A stretch of DNA of 34,780 bases from an uncultured Flammeovirgaceae bacterium (GCA_937883755.1 CAKZYA010000055.1:1-34780), one strand, 5' to 3'. Shown: positions 16,073 through 26,371, counted from the first letter of the stretch. The notes: generated from the letters alone by a model not told the origin. Translations and numbers: made by a program.

Positions 16073-16210
16073 CTAAAGATGATGCAGCATTAATACCTTG
16101 AACTGATCAAGGTCGATATGAAACAAGTTGTACAGATATTCCTTTTGTTCCTTAAGTTGTCTGATTGTAATCGTATAGCCTCGCTCGAGTAACCACTCAC
16201 TAGTTTTTAC
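16073..16210 (-). pseudogene. Short coding remnant of unknown origin
   Basis: The gap between kynA and the permease array (15931-16451) has no intact gene. On the minus strand, a 45-codon frame without a start reads as plausible protein (SEWLLERGYTITIRQLKEQ followed by a YLYNLFHID segment) and ends at TAG 16075-16073. A stop codon lies immediately upstream. I could not assign a family. The rest of the gap is AT-rich; 15991-16005 carries a GACCGAAGTCTGAAG intergenic repeat. Confidence 0.3.
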
Positions 16211-16451
16211 TCACCAGCATAGCTTAAGGGCTAAGGCTTTTTACGGTACATGACTTTAAATACAGTGATAGTTAAGATGATTAAACAGTACGGTTTGCAG
16301 ATGATCCGGCTCTCAACGAAACATACTTTTCCAGTACTGGGTGGACTGGTCTTTAAACTTTTTAATCAGAATAGTCTTGCCCAGCTCTGCTCAATCAACA
16401 ACCTTCCCACACGGCTTGCCTAAGTAGCCACGATGGCATTAATTATGATAA

Positions 16452-18848
16452 TCATTCATCCCGTAAGCTATCCACCGGATTCTGCTGGGCAGCTTTCAGG
16501 GTTTGGCTACCGATTGAGAGTATAACAACGAAGAACATGAGTAAGCCTGATGCTGCGAACATCCACCATTCAAGATTGACTCGATACGCAAAATCGGCTA
16601 ACCAGTCTTGTAAAACATAATTAGCAATGGCAACCGCAATGACGAAACTGAATAGTAGCAGTTGAGTAAAACTTTTACTGAGTAGCAACAAAATACTCCC
16701 AGTTGAAGCACCTAAGGTCTTGCGAATCCCAATTTCTTTGGTTCTTTGTTGCGCGGTATACATTGCTAAACCAATCATGCCCAAACTGCAAATCAGGATA
16801 GATACGATGGTAAATAACCGAATGAGTTTGGCGATACGTTGCTCCTTTTCGTAGAGTTGCTGGATACTATCTTCAAGAAACTGGTAAGTAAAAACTTGGT
16901 CAGGAAAAGTGACTTCCCAGGTGGTTTGTATCTGTTGTAGGGTTAGCGAGATATTCTCGGATTGTATTTGAATACCCGCCTGAGTAAATATTCTAGGGTA
17001 GGGGTAAATAACCAGCGGTTCAATCGGATTTTGTAATGACTGATGATGAAAATTTTTTACCACTCCTACAATCGTACCTTCGGTTGAGGCATTATCGGTG
17101 TAGAGGTGCTTTCCCAGAACTTCATCCGAAGAAATGCCCAGGGCAGCAACAAATTTTTCGTTTACTAAAAACTCAGTAGCCGAATCGTGCAGAACGATAT
17201 TACGCCCGGCGAGTAATTGCAGATCGTAGGTTTCTAGATATTCTTCGTCAGCCCAGCGATCACGTACTAAGAACGGCTCAAAACCGTCGCGGTGATCAAA
17301 TCGTACGTATCCTCCTTCATTAGTACTCGTAATCGGCGGGGATTGATGAAAGCTAACATTCCGAATATCAGTATGCTGTTTGAGCTGATTTCTAAAGGAA
17401 GATAGGCGGGAATAATCACTGCGGGGAACTTTAGTGGTAATGACCGCTTTCTGTCGGAAACCCAGATCTTGTTTCTGAAAGTAGTTGAGCTGATAGAGCA
17501 CGACTACTGCACCAATGATAAACGCTTGAGCAATGGTGAACTGTAAAAAACTCAGTAATTGGCGCAGTCGGTATCCACCAACTTCTTTGGTACTTATTTG
17601 ATTGTTTAAAGCTCGTATTGGATGGAAGCCTGACATCACCAAGGCCGGATAGCTACCCGCCGAGAAAACGATTAGTAGAACAAAAAGCAGTAAGCCAATA
17701 ATTACCGAAGGGCTCCCTAGCAGTTGCAGATCCAATTGAGATTGAATCCAGCTATTGAGGTGAGAAAGCCCTACTAAGAGTCCTAAGGTAACAAGTATCA
17801 GGGCGGAGCCTACGATCAGTGAAGTTTCTGTGATAAACTGCCAGAAGATTTGCCACCGAGAGCTACCTAACGCTTTTCTCGCTCCTATCTCTTTTGATCG
17901 GGAAATAGCTAAAGCTGTGGAAAGGTTTACAAAGTTGATACAGGCAGTTAGTACAATGATGAGAGCCACCGCACTCAGTAAGTGCAGGAGCGGCTTACGA
18001 ATAGTGCCGCCGTAGCGAGTATCAAAGTGCATATCGCTAAGAGGCTGGAGACGAAAATGCCAGTGAGCGAAACGATCGCCTAAGTACTTATCGACAAAGT
18101 TTGGTAAATCTTCATTAATCAACTGGGCTTTACCTGGATCAGATAGTTTTACAAAGTTCCACTTTTTGCCGCCAATCCAGGTGAAATTTTCCGTTTGATA
18201 GTTCGGATTCATGACCTTAAGCGTAGATAAGGAGATAAGCACATTAAAGTCAATATCCGTATTGACCGGGCGATTTTCAACGACCCCCGTTACAACTAGA
18301 TCGGTTCGGTCATTGATGCGAATAGTTTTACCCAAAGCGTTCTCACCAGGAAAATATTTCTGAGCCTGCTGTTGGGTGATTATGACCTGATTCGGTTGGT
18401 TAAGCGCTGTTCCTGGATTTCCTTCAATGAACCGATAGCTGAACATCGACAAAAATGGCGCATTGACATAAGCTACGCCTTCAGTTTCTATAAATCGGTT
18501 GAGCTCTCCACTTTTAGCAGAAATAGCAAGCTGGGGATCACGAAAGAACTGCATACAAAACCCTGATTGTTCTACGGCAGCGTATTCCTCTTGGAGTGCT
18601 TGATGCAAAGGAAGGCTAGTACCGGGTTCGTATTCAATACTGCCATCTTGAATGTGTATATCCAGCACTACCCGGTAGATACGATCAGCATTAGAATAAA
18701 AAGTGTCAGTGCTATAGTGCTGATAAACAAATAGGAAAATCAGCACACTACAAAGCAAGCCTATTGATAGTCCAGCGACCTGAATCGTAGTAAGCGTTTT
18801 CTGCTTCCAGCAGTTACGGTAGGCAGTAAGAAAAATGTTTTTTATCAT
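16452..18848 (-). CDS. MacB/FtsX-type ABC transporter permease, array copy 1
   Basis: This 798-residue permease has an N-terminal helix (about 22-42), a MacB-like periplasmic domain, an FtsX domain with three helices (starting near NFVNLSTALAISRSKEIGAR), a further helix and second periplasmic domain, and a C-terminal FtsX domain (GLAMYTAQQRTKEIGIRK). It ends with the array's shared tail NPVDSLRDE. Eight helices in a duplicated FtsX layout are typical of large Bacteroidetes permeases of the LolCE/MacB type, which usually act with a separate ATPase to move lipids, lipoproteins or toxic peptides by mechanotransmission. No ATPase gene is in the window. It is the last gene of the four-copy array, 39 bases after copy 2. 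Confidence 0.9.
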   Translation of the reverse strand: MIKNIFLTAYRNCWKQKTLTTIQVAGLSIGLLCSVLIFLFVYQHYSTDTFYSNADRIYRVVLDIHIQDGSIEYEPGTSLPLHQALQEEYAAVEQSGFCMQFFRDPQLAISAKSGELNRFIETEGVAYVNAPFLSMFSYRFIEGNPGTALNQPNQVIITQQQAQKYFPGENALGKTIRINDRTDLVVTGVVENRPVNTDIDFNVLISLSTLKVMNPNYQTENFTWIGGKKWNFVKLSDPGKAQLINEDLPNFVDKYLGDRFAHWHFRLQPLSDMHFDTRYGGTIRKPLLHLLSAVALIIVLTACINFVNLSTALAISRSKEIGARKALGSSRWQIFWQFITETSLIVGSALILVTLGLLVGLSHLNSWIQSQLDLQLLGSPSVIIGLLLFVLLIVFSAGSYPALVMSGFHPIRALNNQISTKEVGGYRLRQLLSFLQFTIAQAFIIGAVVVLYQLNYFQKQDLGFRQKAVITTKVPRSDYSRLSSFRNQLKQHTDIRNVSFHQSPPITSTNEGGYVRFDHRDGFEPFLVRDRWADEEYLETYDLQLLAGRNIVLHDSATEFLVNEKFVAALGISSDEVLGKHLYTDNASTEGTIVGVVKNFHHQSLQNPIEPLVIYPYPRIFTQAGIQIQSENISLTLQQIQTTWEVTFPDQVFTYQFLEDSIQQLYEKEQRIAKLIRLFTIVSILICSLGMIGLAMYTAQQRTKEIGIRKTLGASTGSILLLLSKSFTQLLLFSFVIAVAIANYVLQDWLADFAYRVNLEWWMFAASGLLMFFVVILSIGSQTLKAAQQNPVDSLRDE

Positions 18849-18887
18849 AGTATTTATGGCTTGGTGTGGCGTAAGCCCCTTACTTAG

Positions 18888-21353
18888 TTATTCATCTCGT
18901 AGACTATCTACTGGGTTCTGCCGGGCTGCTCTCAGCGTTTGCCCACCTACGGAAAGTAATGTAACCAATAGCAGTACGATTGCAGGAACAGTAAATAACC
19001 ACCAACTTAATTCAGTTTGGTGAGCGAAGCTTCGCAGCCACTCTGAGGTGAAATAATTAGCTATAGGAATCGCAATAAGAGAAGCAATCAGTACTAGTTT
19101 AATATAATCTTTAGAAAGTAGTGAAATAATGTTTTTTTCTGACGCACCTAGTACTTTCCGAATGCCAATTTCTTTGATGCGCTGGAGTGTAGTATAAGAT
19201 GATAACCCGAATAAGCCTAAGCAAGCCACTACGATAGACAAGATAGAGAAAAAGGTAAATAAGCGACTAAACTTAATCTCAGCTTGGTACTGCTGATTGA
19301 AGAATTGATCCAGAAAAAAATAATCAAATGCATCGTTGGGAAAGTGCTCCTTATATATAGCTTCTATAGTTTCTAGTTGCCTTTGTAAGTCAGTGTAACC
19401 ATTGAATGAAGCAAGATCTATTTTAACGGATACATACTGCGACTGAGCAGGTTCTACTACAAACAAAAGTGGTTCATAATTTTGAGCTACCGAATGCTGG
19501 TGGTGGTTCTTTACAACTCCAATTACCTCTTTTTCTTCTCCCATAGCAGACTCAATAAATTGCTGAAGAGCGGTATCAGGATTTTGGAAACCAAGTAAGC
19601 GCACGGCAGCCTCATTGATAAGTAATGTCTCTCCCTGCATATCCCTTGTGATATCTACCGAAAAATTTCTGCCAGCGATCATTTCCGCCTTATAGGTATC
19701 TATAAAGTCGTGATCTATTTTTAACGATGCAATGGTATGGGCATTTTCCCACTCTTGGATTTTGGATTTATGCATCATCACGTTTCCAACTTTGGTTCCA
19801 GGAACGGCACTGCTCAAGCTAACCTGAGTTATTGAAGTTTGCTGAACCAAGCTTTCTTTAAAAGCTTGTAGATATCCTTGTGAGTTTTCTTCCGAGTTTG
19901 TTTTAGAAGGGCCGTGTAAAATAAGTAGCTGATCCAGATTTACTCCCAAATCTTTGTTTTGCATATACTGAATCTGCTTAAGTACCACAAGCGTACCCGT
20001 AATCATTGCCACTGAAGCTACGTATTGCAAGGTTACTAACCCTTTTCTTAGTATGCTGCCTTTTGCAGAGCTCTTGAAATTTCCTTTGAGAACAGATACT
20101 GGCTGGTAGTTAGAAAGCACTATCGCTGGATATAAACTGGCTAAAAGCGGGCCTACCAATAGTAACAGGGTTAATAGAAGAATGATGTAGGGGCTTTCCC
20201 ACAACATATCAGTCAAAGAAGTGGTAGTAAAATACTGGGTAAAGGGGAGTATTGTATAATAGAGTAGGAAACTCAGGAGTAACGCAGCAGCATTGAGCAA
20301 GAAAGACTCTGAAACAAACTGACTGATTAACTGCCTTCGGCGAGAGCCCATTACTTTTCTAATACCTACTTCCCGTGCTCGCTCCAACGACCTCACCGTA
20401 GATAAATTGGTGTAATTGATGTAAGCGATAAACAAAACAATTGCTGCAATGATACCGATGAATTGAACAGCAGAAGCATCCCCACTGGCTGAAAGCTCAT
20501 CGGGGAAAGTAGAATATAAATGAATATCAGTGAGTGGTTGTAAGTAGAACTTTAGAGAACCATTATTCCAGTTTTTTAGCGCTTCACCTATTTGACGATC
20601 CACAACACCATCAATTTTTGCTTGCAATGTAATAACATCCGAAGAGGGAGCTATTTTGACATAAGTGTAAAAGCCAGGCCACCCCCAATTTTCCTCGAGA
20701 GGTTGCATACTACCGGATTCTAATCTTTCCAATGTGGAAAAAGAGAAAAGAAAATCGAACGCTAGGTGGGAATTTTTTGGCATGTCCTCTACTATAGCAC
20801 CGACTGTGAAAGTTGCTTGATAAGAGCTGTTATACCAATAAAGTTGTTGCCCGATAGGGTCATCGTTACCGAAATATCTCTTGGCAGTACTTCTGGTAAT
20901 AACAGCGGCATCAGGAGAGTGCAAAGTGGAGGTGTTTCCACTAATAATTTTAAATGGAAAAACACCGAGGAAAGAAGAGTCTACAAAATAAATTTTATCT
21001 TCTTTCAAGCTTTGCATTATTTCATCTTGCTTGAAACTGATCGTACCCGAAATAGGATGAATTTTGGTGACTACCGATACTTCTGGTATTTCTTCTTGAA
21101 TGCTACGTGCCAAAGGACTGTATACAGCAGCCGACTGGCTCTGTAATTCTCCTTGCTGATAAAACTCGTGTGTTATGCGATAGATGTGTTCACTTTGATC
21201 AAAAAAGCGATCGAAACTTAACTGGAAAGTGGCGTAGTTAAGTAAAAGCAGACAGGCAGTCATACCCAAAACTAAGCCCAAAATATTGATCGCCGTAAAG
21301 AGCCTATTTTTAAGCAGATTACGGACAGCAGTTTTGAAATAATTCTTAATCAT
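18888..21353 (-). CDS. MacB/FtsX-type ABC transporter permease, array copy 2
   Basis: With 821 residues this is the longest of the four. It has the same order of parts as its neighbours: N-terminal helix (about 21-42), periplasmic domain, first FtsX domain (NYTNLSTVRSLERAREVGIR), fifth helix, second periplasmic domain, second FtsX domain (GLSSYTTLQRIKEIGIRKVL), tail NPVDSLRDE. The coupling segment RAREVGIRKVMG, expected to contact the ATPase, is intact in both halves, so it should be able to dock one. The periplasmic domains differ much more between the copies than the membrane parts do, which suggests different cargo. A separate promoter is possible, though the 66-base gap to copy 3 shows only GGGG-rich repeat-like sequence. 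Confidence 0.9.
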   Translation of the reverse strand: MIKNYFKTAVRNLLKNRLFTAINILGLVLGMTACLLLLNYATFQLSFDRFFDQSEHIYRITHEFYQQGELQSQSAAVYSPLARSIQEEIPEVSVVTKIHPISGTISFKQDEIMQSLKEDKIYFVDSSFLGVFPFKIISGNTSTLHSPDAAVITRSTAKRYFGNDDPIGQQLYWYNSSYQATFTVGAIVEDMPKNSHLAFDFLFSFSTLERLESGSMQPLEENWGWPGFYTYVKIAPSSDVITLQAKIDGVVDRQIGEALKNWNNGSLKFYLQPLTDIHLYSTFPDELSASGDASAVQFIGIIAAIVLFIAYINYTNLSTVRSLERAREVGIRKVMGSRRRQLISQFVSESFLLNAAALLLSFLLYYTILPFTQYFTTTSLTDMLWESPYIILLLTLLLLVGPLLASLYPAIVLSNYQPVSVLKGNFKSSAKGSILRKGLVTLQYVASVAMITGTLVVLKQIQYMQNKDLGVNLDQLLILHGPSKTNSEENSQGYLQAFKESLVQQTSITQVSLSSAVPGTKVGNVMMHKSKIQEWENAHTIASLKIDHDFIDTYKAEMIAGRNFSVDITRDMQGETLLINEAAVRLLGFQNPDTALQQFIESAMGEEKEVIGVVKNHHQHSVAQNYEPLLFVVEPAQSQYVSVKIDLASFNGYTDLQRQLETIEAIYKEHFPNDAFDYFFLDQFFNQQYQAEIKFSRLFTFFSILSIVVACLGLFGLSSYTTLQRIKEIGIRKVLGASEKNIISLLSKDYIKLVLIASLIAIPIANYFTSEWLRSFAHQTELSWWLFTVPAIVLLLVTLLSVGGQTLRAARQNPVDSLRDE

Positions 21354-21420
21354 AATTCATATATCTAAGAATGGGGAGTTAGAGGTGGGGCATACCCCAT
21401 GCTCAAAGCTCCTCGCTCGG

Positions 21421-23823
21421 TTATTCATCTCGTAAACTATCCACTGGGTTACGCGTAGCAGCTTGAAGAGTCTGTGAACTGATCGCAACTAAGGCAATTA
21501 GTAAAACCATAGCAGTAGGTAGCACAAAGAACCACCAAGCTATAGTAATTCGGTAAGCGAAGCCCGAAAGCCACTCAGCCAGAAAATAGTTAGCCACTGG
21601 AACAGCTATGACCGCCGCAATGATTATGAGTTTGAGGTACTGCTGAGAAAGTAGCGTGAAGACCTGCTGCACCGTGGCTCCCAGCACCTTGCGGATTCCG
21701 ATCTCCTTGGTTCGGCGAGTTAGGCTAAAAGTAGTGAGTCCGATCAAACCCAAGCAGGCAATAAGGATGGCTAAAATGGCGAAGATCGTAAAACCTTTCA
21801 GTATCATTTGCTCCAACAGATAACTGGAGGCTAATTGGTCGTCCAGAAAGGCGTATTCGTAAATACGTTTAGGAAATACTGCTTCCCAACCTTCTTTTAG
21901 TTGGGCTAGTCCATCTGATAAGCCTGATACCTTCACGGCAGCTTCAAAGATACCGTAGTTCCAGTTGATGAAAACATTTGGACTAATTTCTTCTTGTAAT
22001 GAATTGTTGTGATAATCTTTTATCACGCCTACGATAGTAGCCCGTCCTTCGTTAATATCTAATTCCTGTCCTAAGGCTGCTTCGGGTGATGCGTAGAGGG
22101 CGTTAGCGAGCGTTTCGTTCACGATAAATTCATCGAACTGATCGCTGGTTCGGGTGAAATTTCTTCCGGCAATCAGTTCTAGTTGATAGAAATCTAAATA
22201 ATGAAGGTCAATGCTTTTCATCTCGGCTTCCAGACCATCCACTTCGGTTTGATGGGGGAGTCGGGCTGTAGTGCCGTTGCGGATTCCGGTTGAAGTAGGG
22301 GCACCCGTGGCTAGAGTTACTTGAGTAATTGCAGGTTGATTTAGTAAGTACGTTCGTAGTGCTTCGGCTTGTTGTTCACTGGGTACCTCAGTTGTGATGA
22401 TTGCTTCGGTAGCAAAGCCTAAGTCGGCGTTCTGAAAATAGCTCAACTGTTGATATACCACTAATGCACAGGTTCCTAATATCAGTACAATAGAAAACTG
22501 AAGTACGATTAACGATTTGTGCAGACCAAAGCTGCGATCCCGAAATGAAACGACTTTACCTTTCAAAGCTTTCACTGGCTCAAAGGCTGATACCACTAGT
22601 GCCGGATATACGGTAGCCAATGCACTTACAACTAAAGCCAGCAGCAAGCTAATTCCCACAATATCGCTACCCAATGATAACTCTAGCCGGAAGACGGCGA
22701 GTAAATCATTGATCTGATGTAGGCAGAAAGTGGTCAGTAGTAGTGATACAACGATCGCCCCGACTACCACCAGACTATTTTCACTGAGGTGCTGTATAAA
22801 AAGTTGCATCCGGCTTCCGCCTAGTACTTTTCTAATCCCTACCTCTTTGGCTTGTCGAGAAGCTTGAGCTGTCGCTAGGTTAATGAAGTTAATACAAGCA
22901 ATCAGTAGAATGAATATGCCAATCCAAATAGCCGCTCGAATGATTTTCATTGGCATTGTATAGCTATTGATGCTGGTACTGTACAAAGTTTCGGTGTGAA
23001 TTTCCGGTAGCGGTTGAAGCGCGTAGCTGATTCGCTGCCGATCCTGCTCATCTAGATACTTCGCTTTCCAGATATCGATTTGGCGTTCTAATTCATCAAC
23101 CGAAGTATTACCATGTGGAATGACATAGGTAGTACCCTGGTAATTACCCGACCAGTTTTCAGCGAAGTAGGGGTTATTCACTCGGAAGAATTCGTAAGGA
23201 ACCAGCATTCGAAATCTGATAGAAGAAGTAACCGGAGGATCGTCTACCACTCCGGTTATCTGAAGTGCATCTTTATGATTTAGCTGAAGTACTTTACCCA
23301 CTACTACGTTATCTTCAACGCTATTTTTTCCGAATACCTGGATTGCCAAGCTTTTGGTCAGTACTGCTGAATTCATATTTGAAAAAGCCGTTTCAGGATC
23401 TCCTTGTAGCCATTTTGCATCGAACACCTGCCAGAAAAACGGGTCGACGAATAGTACTTGCTCTTCATCAAATTTATCCAACTCACTATCCGAATCGGTC
23501 AGGCCAAAGTTGCGCGTAACCGGTCCCGCCGTTTGGGTGACCAGCGACAGATCATTCGGAAAATCATTACGTAGTGCTTCGGCTAGCGGATAAGCAGTAG
23601 AACTCCAGTAATACGTATCATCGGTATACTTTGTGTGCTGCACCACCCGGTAAATTTGGTCAGCTTTTTCGTGGTACTGATCAAAGCTCAACTCATAGGA
23701 TACGAATGTATAAATGACCAAACAGCAAGTAATTCCAATACTCAGTCCGAGTACTTTGATGAATGCTAAACTTTTGTCTCGACTCAATCGACGAAAGGCA
23801 GTCTTTAGATAACTTCTGAACAT
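21421..23823 (-). CDS. MacB/FtsX-type ABC transporter permease, array copy 3
   Basis: This 800-residue paralogue has an N-terminal helix near 20-42, a first FtsX domain beginning NFINLATAQASRQAKEVGIR and a second beginning GLTTFSLTRRTKEIGIRK. The stop is preceded by the tail NPVDSLRDE. Both coupling helices keep the (K/R)EVGIRK(V/T)LG pattern. It lies between copies 2 and 4 with 67- and 68-base gaps. The 5' flank is a palindromic ATGATTAATGA repeat. Compared with copy 1 it keeps the same spacing of domains, so the array probably arose by tandem duplication followed by divergence of the periplasmic parts. Confidence 0.9.
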   Translation of the reverse strand: MFRSYLKTAFRRLSRDKSLAFIKVLGLSIGITCCLVIYTFVSYELSFDQYHEKADQIYRVVQHTKYTDDTYYWSSTAYPLAEALRNDFPNDLSLVTQTAGPVTRNFGLTDSDSELDKFDEEQVLFVDPFFWQVFDAKWLQGDPETAFSNMNSAVLTKSLAIQVFGKNSVEDNVVVGKVLQLNHKDALQITGVVDDPPVTSSIRFRMLVPYEFFRVNNPYFAENWSGNYQGTTYVIPHGNTSVDELERQIDIWKAKYLDEQDRQRISYALQPLPEIHTETLYSTSINSYTMPMKIIRAAIWIGIFILLIACINFINLATAQASRQAKEVGIRKVLGGSRMQLFIQHLSENSLVVVGAIVVSLLLTTFCLHQINDLLAVFRLELSLGSDIVGISLLLALVVSALATVYPALVVSAFEPVKALKGKVVSFRDRSFGLHKSLIVLQFSIVLILGTCALVVYQQLSYFQNADLGFATEAIITTEVPSEQQAEALRTYLLNQPAITQVTLATGAPTSTGIRNGTTARLPHQTEVDGLEAEMKSIDLHYLDFYQLELIAGRNFTRTSDQFDEFIVNETLANALYASPEAALGQELDINEGRATIVGVIKDYHNNSLQEEISPNVFINWNYGIFEAAVKVSGLSDGLAQLKEGWEAVFPKRIYEYAFLDDQLASSYLLEQMILKGFTIFAILAILIACLGLIGLTTFSLTRRTKEIGIRKVLGATVQQVFTLLSQQYLKLIIIAAVIAVPVANYFLAEWLSGFAYRITIAWWFFVLPTAMVLLIALVAISSQTLQAATRNPVDSLRDE

Positions 23824-23827
23824 AATG

Positions 23828-23886
23828 AATGATGATTAATGAATGATGAATAATGATTAAAATGATCTATCCATCATTAATCATTA
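23828..23886. repeat. AT-rich palindromic repeat between permease copies 3 and 4
   Basis: The gap contains repeated ATGATTAATGA/ATGAATGATGA words on the left and CATCATTAATCAT on the right, so the two halves can pair. The same kind of short-word intergenic repeat (AATTAAC, ACAATG) occurs at 3255-3289. It shows no T run and no coding. Confidence 0.5.
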
Positions 23887-23891
23887 AAAAG

Positions 23892-26258
23892 TTATTCGTT
23901 TCGTAAATTCTCAACCGGGTTTTGGTAAGCTGCTTTTAGGGTTTGTCCACCTACGGAAAGTAGTGCGAATAGTAGAACTAATACTCCGGGTACCAGATAT
24001 AGCCACCAGTGGACACCTACTTGGTAGGCGTAATTGTTCAGCCAGTCGCTAATGAAGTAGTGAGCTATTGGAATAGCGATGAGAAACGCAATTAGAATTA
24101 AGCGAATGTATTCTTTAGAAAGAAGTGAAAGGATACTAGAGATAGAAGCTCCTAACACCTTACGAATGCTTATTTCTTTCTTTCGTTTCTCAAGCATGTG
24201 GTTGATAAGACCAATTAGACCGAGACAAGCAATAAATAGGGTGAAGAAGGTAAAGTAGCCAAAAACGTCTGACATGCGTTTCTCGGACTGGTATAACTGC
24301 TCGTACTCTTCATCTATGAATCGGTATTCAAACGGGTAGTTGGGATTGTGGGTTGACCAGGCTTGCTCCAGTAAGTTTAGGGAAGCCGTTGTGTTACCGG
24401 GAGCTACGTTTGCCATGATATACGAGGGGCCGAATGCCATGTGTAGTATCAACGGCTCTACCTTTTGGTGTAGCGATTTAAAGTTGAAGTCTTTAACCAC
24501 TCCTACGATTGTTCCTTCGTTGCCAAACAGACTGAGCTGGCTTCCGACAGGATCGGTCAAGCCTATCAATTTTACTGCTTCTTCATTTAGAATGAAATTA
24601 GCAGTATCCGCCGGGAAGTCAGTTGAAAAGCCTCTTCCTTGTAGCAATTCTAGCCCTAAAGTTTCTACGTAGTCGTGGTCTACGGCAAAATGATGAAACA
24701 AGGTTTCGTCCTCATCTTCTTTGCCCACCCAGTCTACTCCGAGGGTAGCTTGTATGGTGTAGGTAGGAATGTCAGAAGAAGTAGTAATTCCTTTAATGGC
24801 GGGTTGTTGCAGTAGATCATTTTTAAACCCATCATAGTTATCCCGTATATCACCCCGGATCGGCATGTACACTAGCAAGTCTTTATCGTAGCCTAAATCT
24901 TTTTCTACGAAGTACTGAAACTGCCGATACACCACGGTAGTACCCAAAATTAGGATAATGGTGACAGCAAACTGAGTAACAACCAGTACCCGACGGAACA
25001 GTGTACCACCTTGCTTTACCGACAGACCGCCCTTAAGTACCTGCGCGGGCTTGAATGCCGATAAAACCAAAGCAGGGTAGCTACCGGCTATCAAACCAAC
25101 TAGTATCGTTCCTACAATAAAGCTGATGCTAATAACCCATTTTTCGGAACTTAGCACAATAGACTTTCCCACAATCTCATTAAAGGCTGATAAAGACAGT
25201 AACACGGCTCCAGTGGCGACCACTAAAGCTAAAAGCGATAACAGTACTGATTCGCTCAGTAGTTGCCCAATAATTTGGCTTCGCTGCGAACCTACGGCTT
25301 TCCGTAGTCCAATTTCCTTTGCTCTTCGTTCCGATTGAGCGGTAGAAAGATTCATAAAGTTGATACTGGCAATCAGGAGAATAGCCAGTGCCACTACAAT
25401 AAAAATATTGACGTAGGGATAGCGAGGTTCAGTGCTACCGTATACATCAATATCAAAGTTAGAGTAGAGGTGGATATCATCTAGAGCTTGCAGATAAAAG
25501 TAGTCGTTGAGATCTTCGTCTACCCTCGCGAATTCAGTAATTTTCTCCGAAAGAGCTTCTCCATTCACGTCTTGACCTAGCAAAAAGTAAGCGTAGTAGT
25601 AGTTATTGCTATTACTCAAATTGAAGCCGAGTTCGTACAGTTTGCGAAATGGTAGCAAAATATCAAATTGAAAGTGGGTATTGGTGGGTAGACTCTCAGT
25701 AACTCCGCTAATGGCAAAACTAAGATTTTTATCAACCGTCAGTATCTTGCCTAAGATGTCTTCTTGCTGCCAATTCTCACCGAAGTACTTTTGGGCTAGT
25801 TGTTCGTTGATGACTACTGAGTTTGGGTCATCGAGTGAGGTAGCCGGGTTTCCAATAATGAACGGAAGCTGAAAAACTTGAAAGAAGGTGGAGTCTACGT
25901 AGGTAGTCTTTTCGTAGAACTTAGACTCGCCGTACTCAACTAAGGAGCGATCGGGGAAAGGGCGAAAGCGGGTATATTCATCGATGCCGGGAAACTGTTC
26001 TTTCAGTAGCTCGGGGGTAGATGCTGTATTGGCAGCGGCTCGGAATACGGTGCCATCGCTCATTTCTGGAGCCTGTACTAAACGATAAATCTGTTTGGAG
26101 TTCGGCCAGAATGATTCGTAGCTAAGCTCGTCATTAATCCAGAGGGTAATCAGGATGGCACAAAACATACTTAAGGCTAAGCCAAGTATATTAATAAGGG
26201 AGTAAGTTTTATTCCGAACGAAGTTGCGGTAGGCGATTTTTAGATAGTTTTTTAGCAT
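23892..26258 (-). CDS. MacB/FtsX-type ABC transporter permease, array copy 4
   Basis: This 788-residue permease is the first of the array in transcription order and the most divergent. The tail is NPVENLRNE and the second coupling segment is EKRKKEISIRKVLG in place of KEIGIRK. The N-terminal helix is near 21-43, and the first FtsX domain begins NFMNLSTAQSERRAKEIGLRK. The domain order is otherwise the same. As the first gene it should follow the array's promoter; the next 800 bases upstream hold a remnant of a fifth copy and an operator-like palindrome. No response regulator, ATPase or membrane-fusion gene is adjacent, so partner and cargo are unknown. Confidence 0.9.
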   Translation of the reverse strand: MLKNYLKIAYRNFVRNKTYSLINILGLALSMFCAILITLWINDELSYESFWPNSKQIYRLVQAPEMSDGTVFRAAANTASTPELLKEQFPGIDEYTRFRPFPDRSLVEYGESKFYEKTTYVDSTFFQVFQLPFIIGNPATSLDDPNSVVINEQLAQKYFGENWQQEDILGKILTVDKNLSFAISGVTESLPTNTHFQFDILLPFRKLYELGFNLSNSNNYYYAYFLLGQDVNGEALSEKITEFARVDEDLNDYFYLQALDDIHLYSNFDIDVYGSTEPRYPYVNIFIVVALAILLIASINFMNLSTAQSERRAKEIGLRKAVGSQRSQIIGQLLSESVLLSLLALVVATGAVLLSLSAFNEIVGKSIVLSSEKWVISISFIVGTILVGLIAGSYPALVLSAFKPAQVLKGGLSVKQGGTLFRRVLVVTQFAVTIILILGTTVVYRQFQYFVEKDLGYDKDLLVYMPIRGDIRDNYDGFKNDLLQQPAIKGITTSSDIPTYTIQATLGVDWVGKEDEDETLFHHFAVDHDYVETLGLELLQGRGFSTDFPADTANFILNEEAVKLIGLTDPVGSQLSLFGNEGTIVGVVKDFNFKSLHQKVEPLILHMAFGPSYIMANVAPGNTTASLNLLEQAWSTHNPNYPFEYRFIDEEYEQLYQSEKRMSDVFGYFTFFTLFIACLGLIGLINHMLEKRKKEISIRKVLGASISSILSLLSKEYIRLILIAFLIAIPIAHYFISDWLNNYAYQVGVHWWLYLVPGVLVLLFALLSVGGQTLKAAYQNPVENLRNE

Positions 26259-26317
26259 AGCTTTCTTGGTGAGGGGCAGGGGGTTGAAGTTATGTACTCG
26301 CTCTATCCCTGGCTAAT

Positions 26318-26371
26318 TTATTCTACAAACTATCGACTGAGTTCTAAATATACTAGCCCTTTGCAGCGAAC
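26318..26371 (-). pseudogene. Remnant of the 3' end of a fifth permease gene
   Basis: Read on the minus strand, the stretch ending at 26318 contains AACTCAGTCGATAGTTTG then TAG and AATAA. It aligns with the shared 3' end of the array genes, AACCCAGTGGATAGTTTACG (N-P-V-D-S-L-R), giving N-S-V-D-S-L and a stop. Slightly upstream, CTGCAAAGGGCTAG resembles the LQAA/LKAA codons that precede this tail in the intact copies, but with frame damage. It sits directly upstream of copy 4, where a further tandem copy would end. Most of the gene has been lost. Confidence 0.5.
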
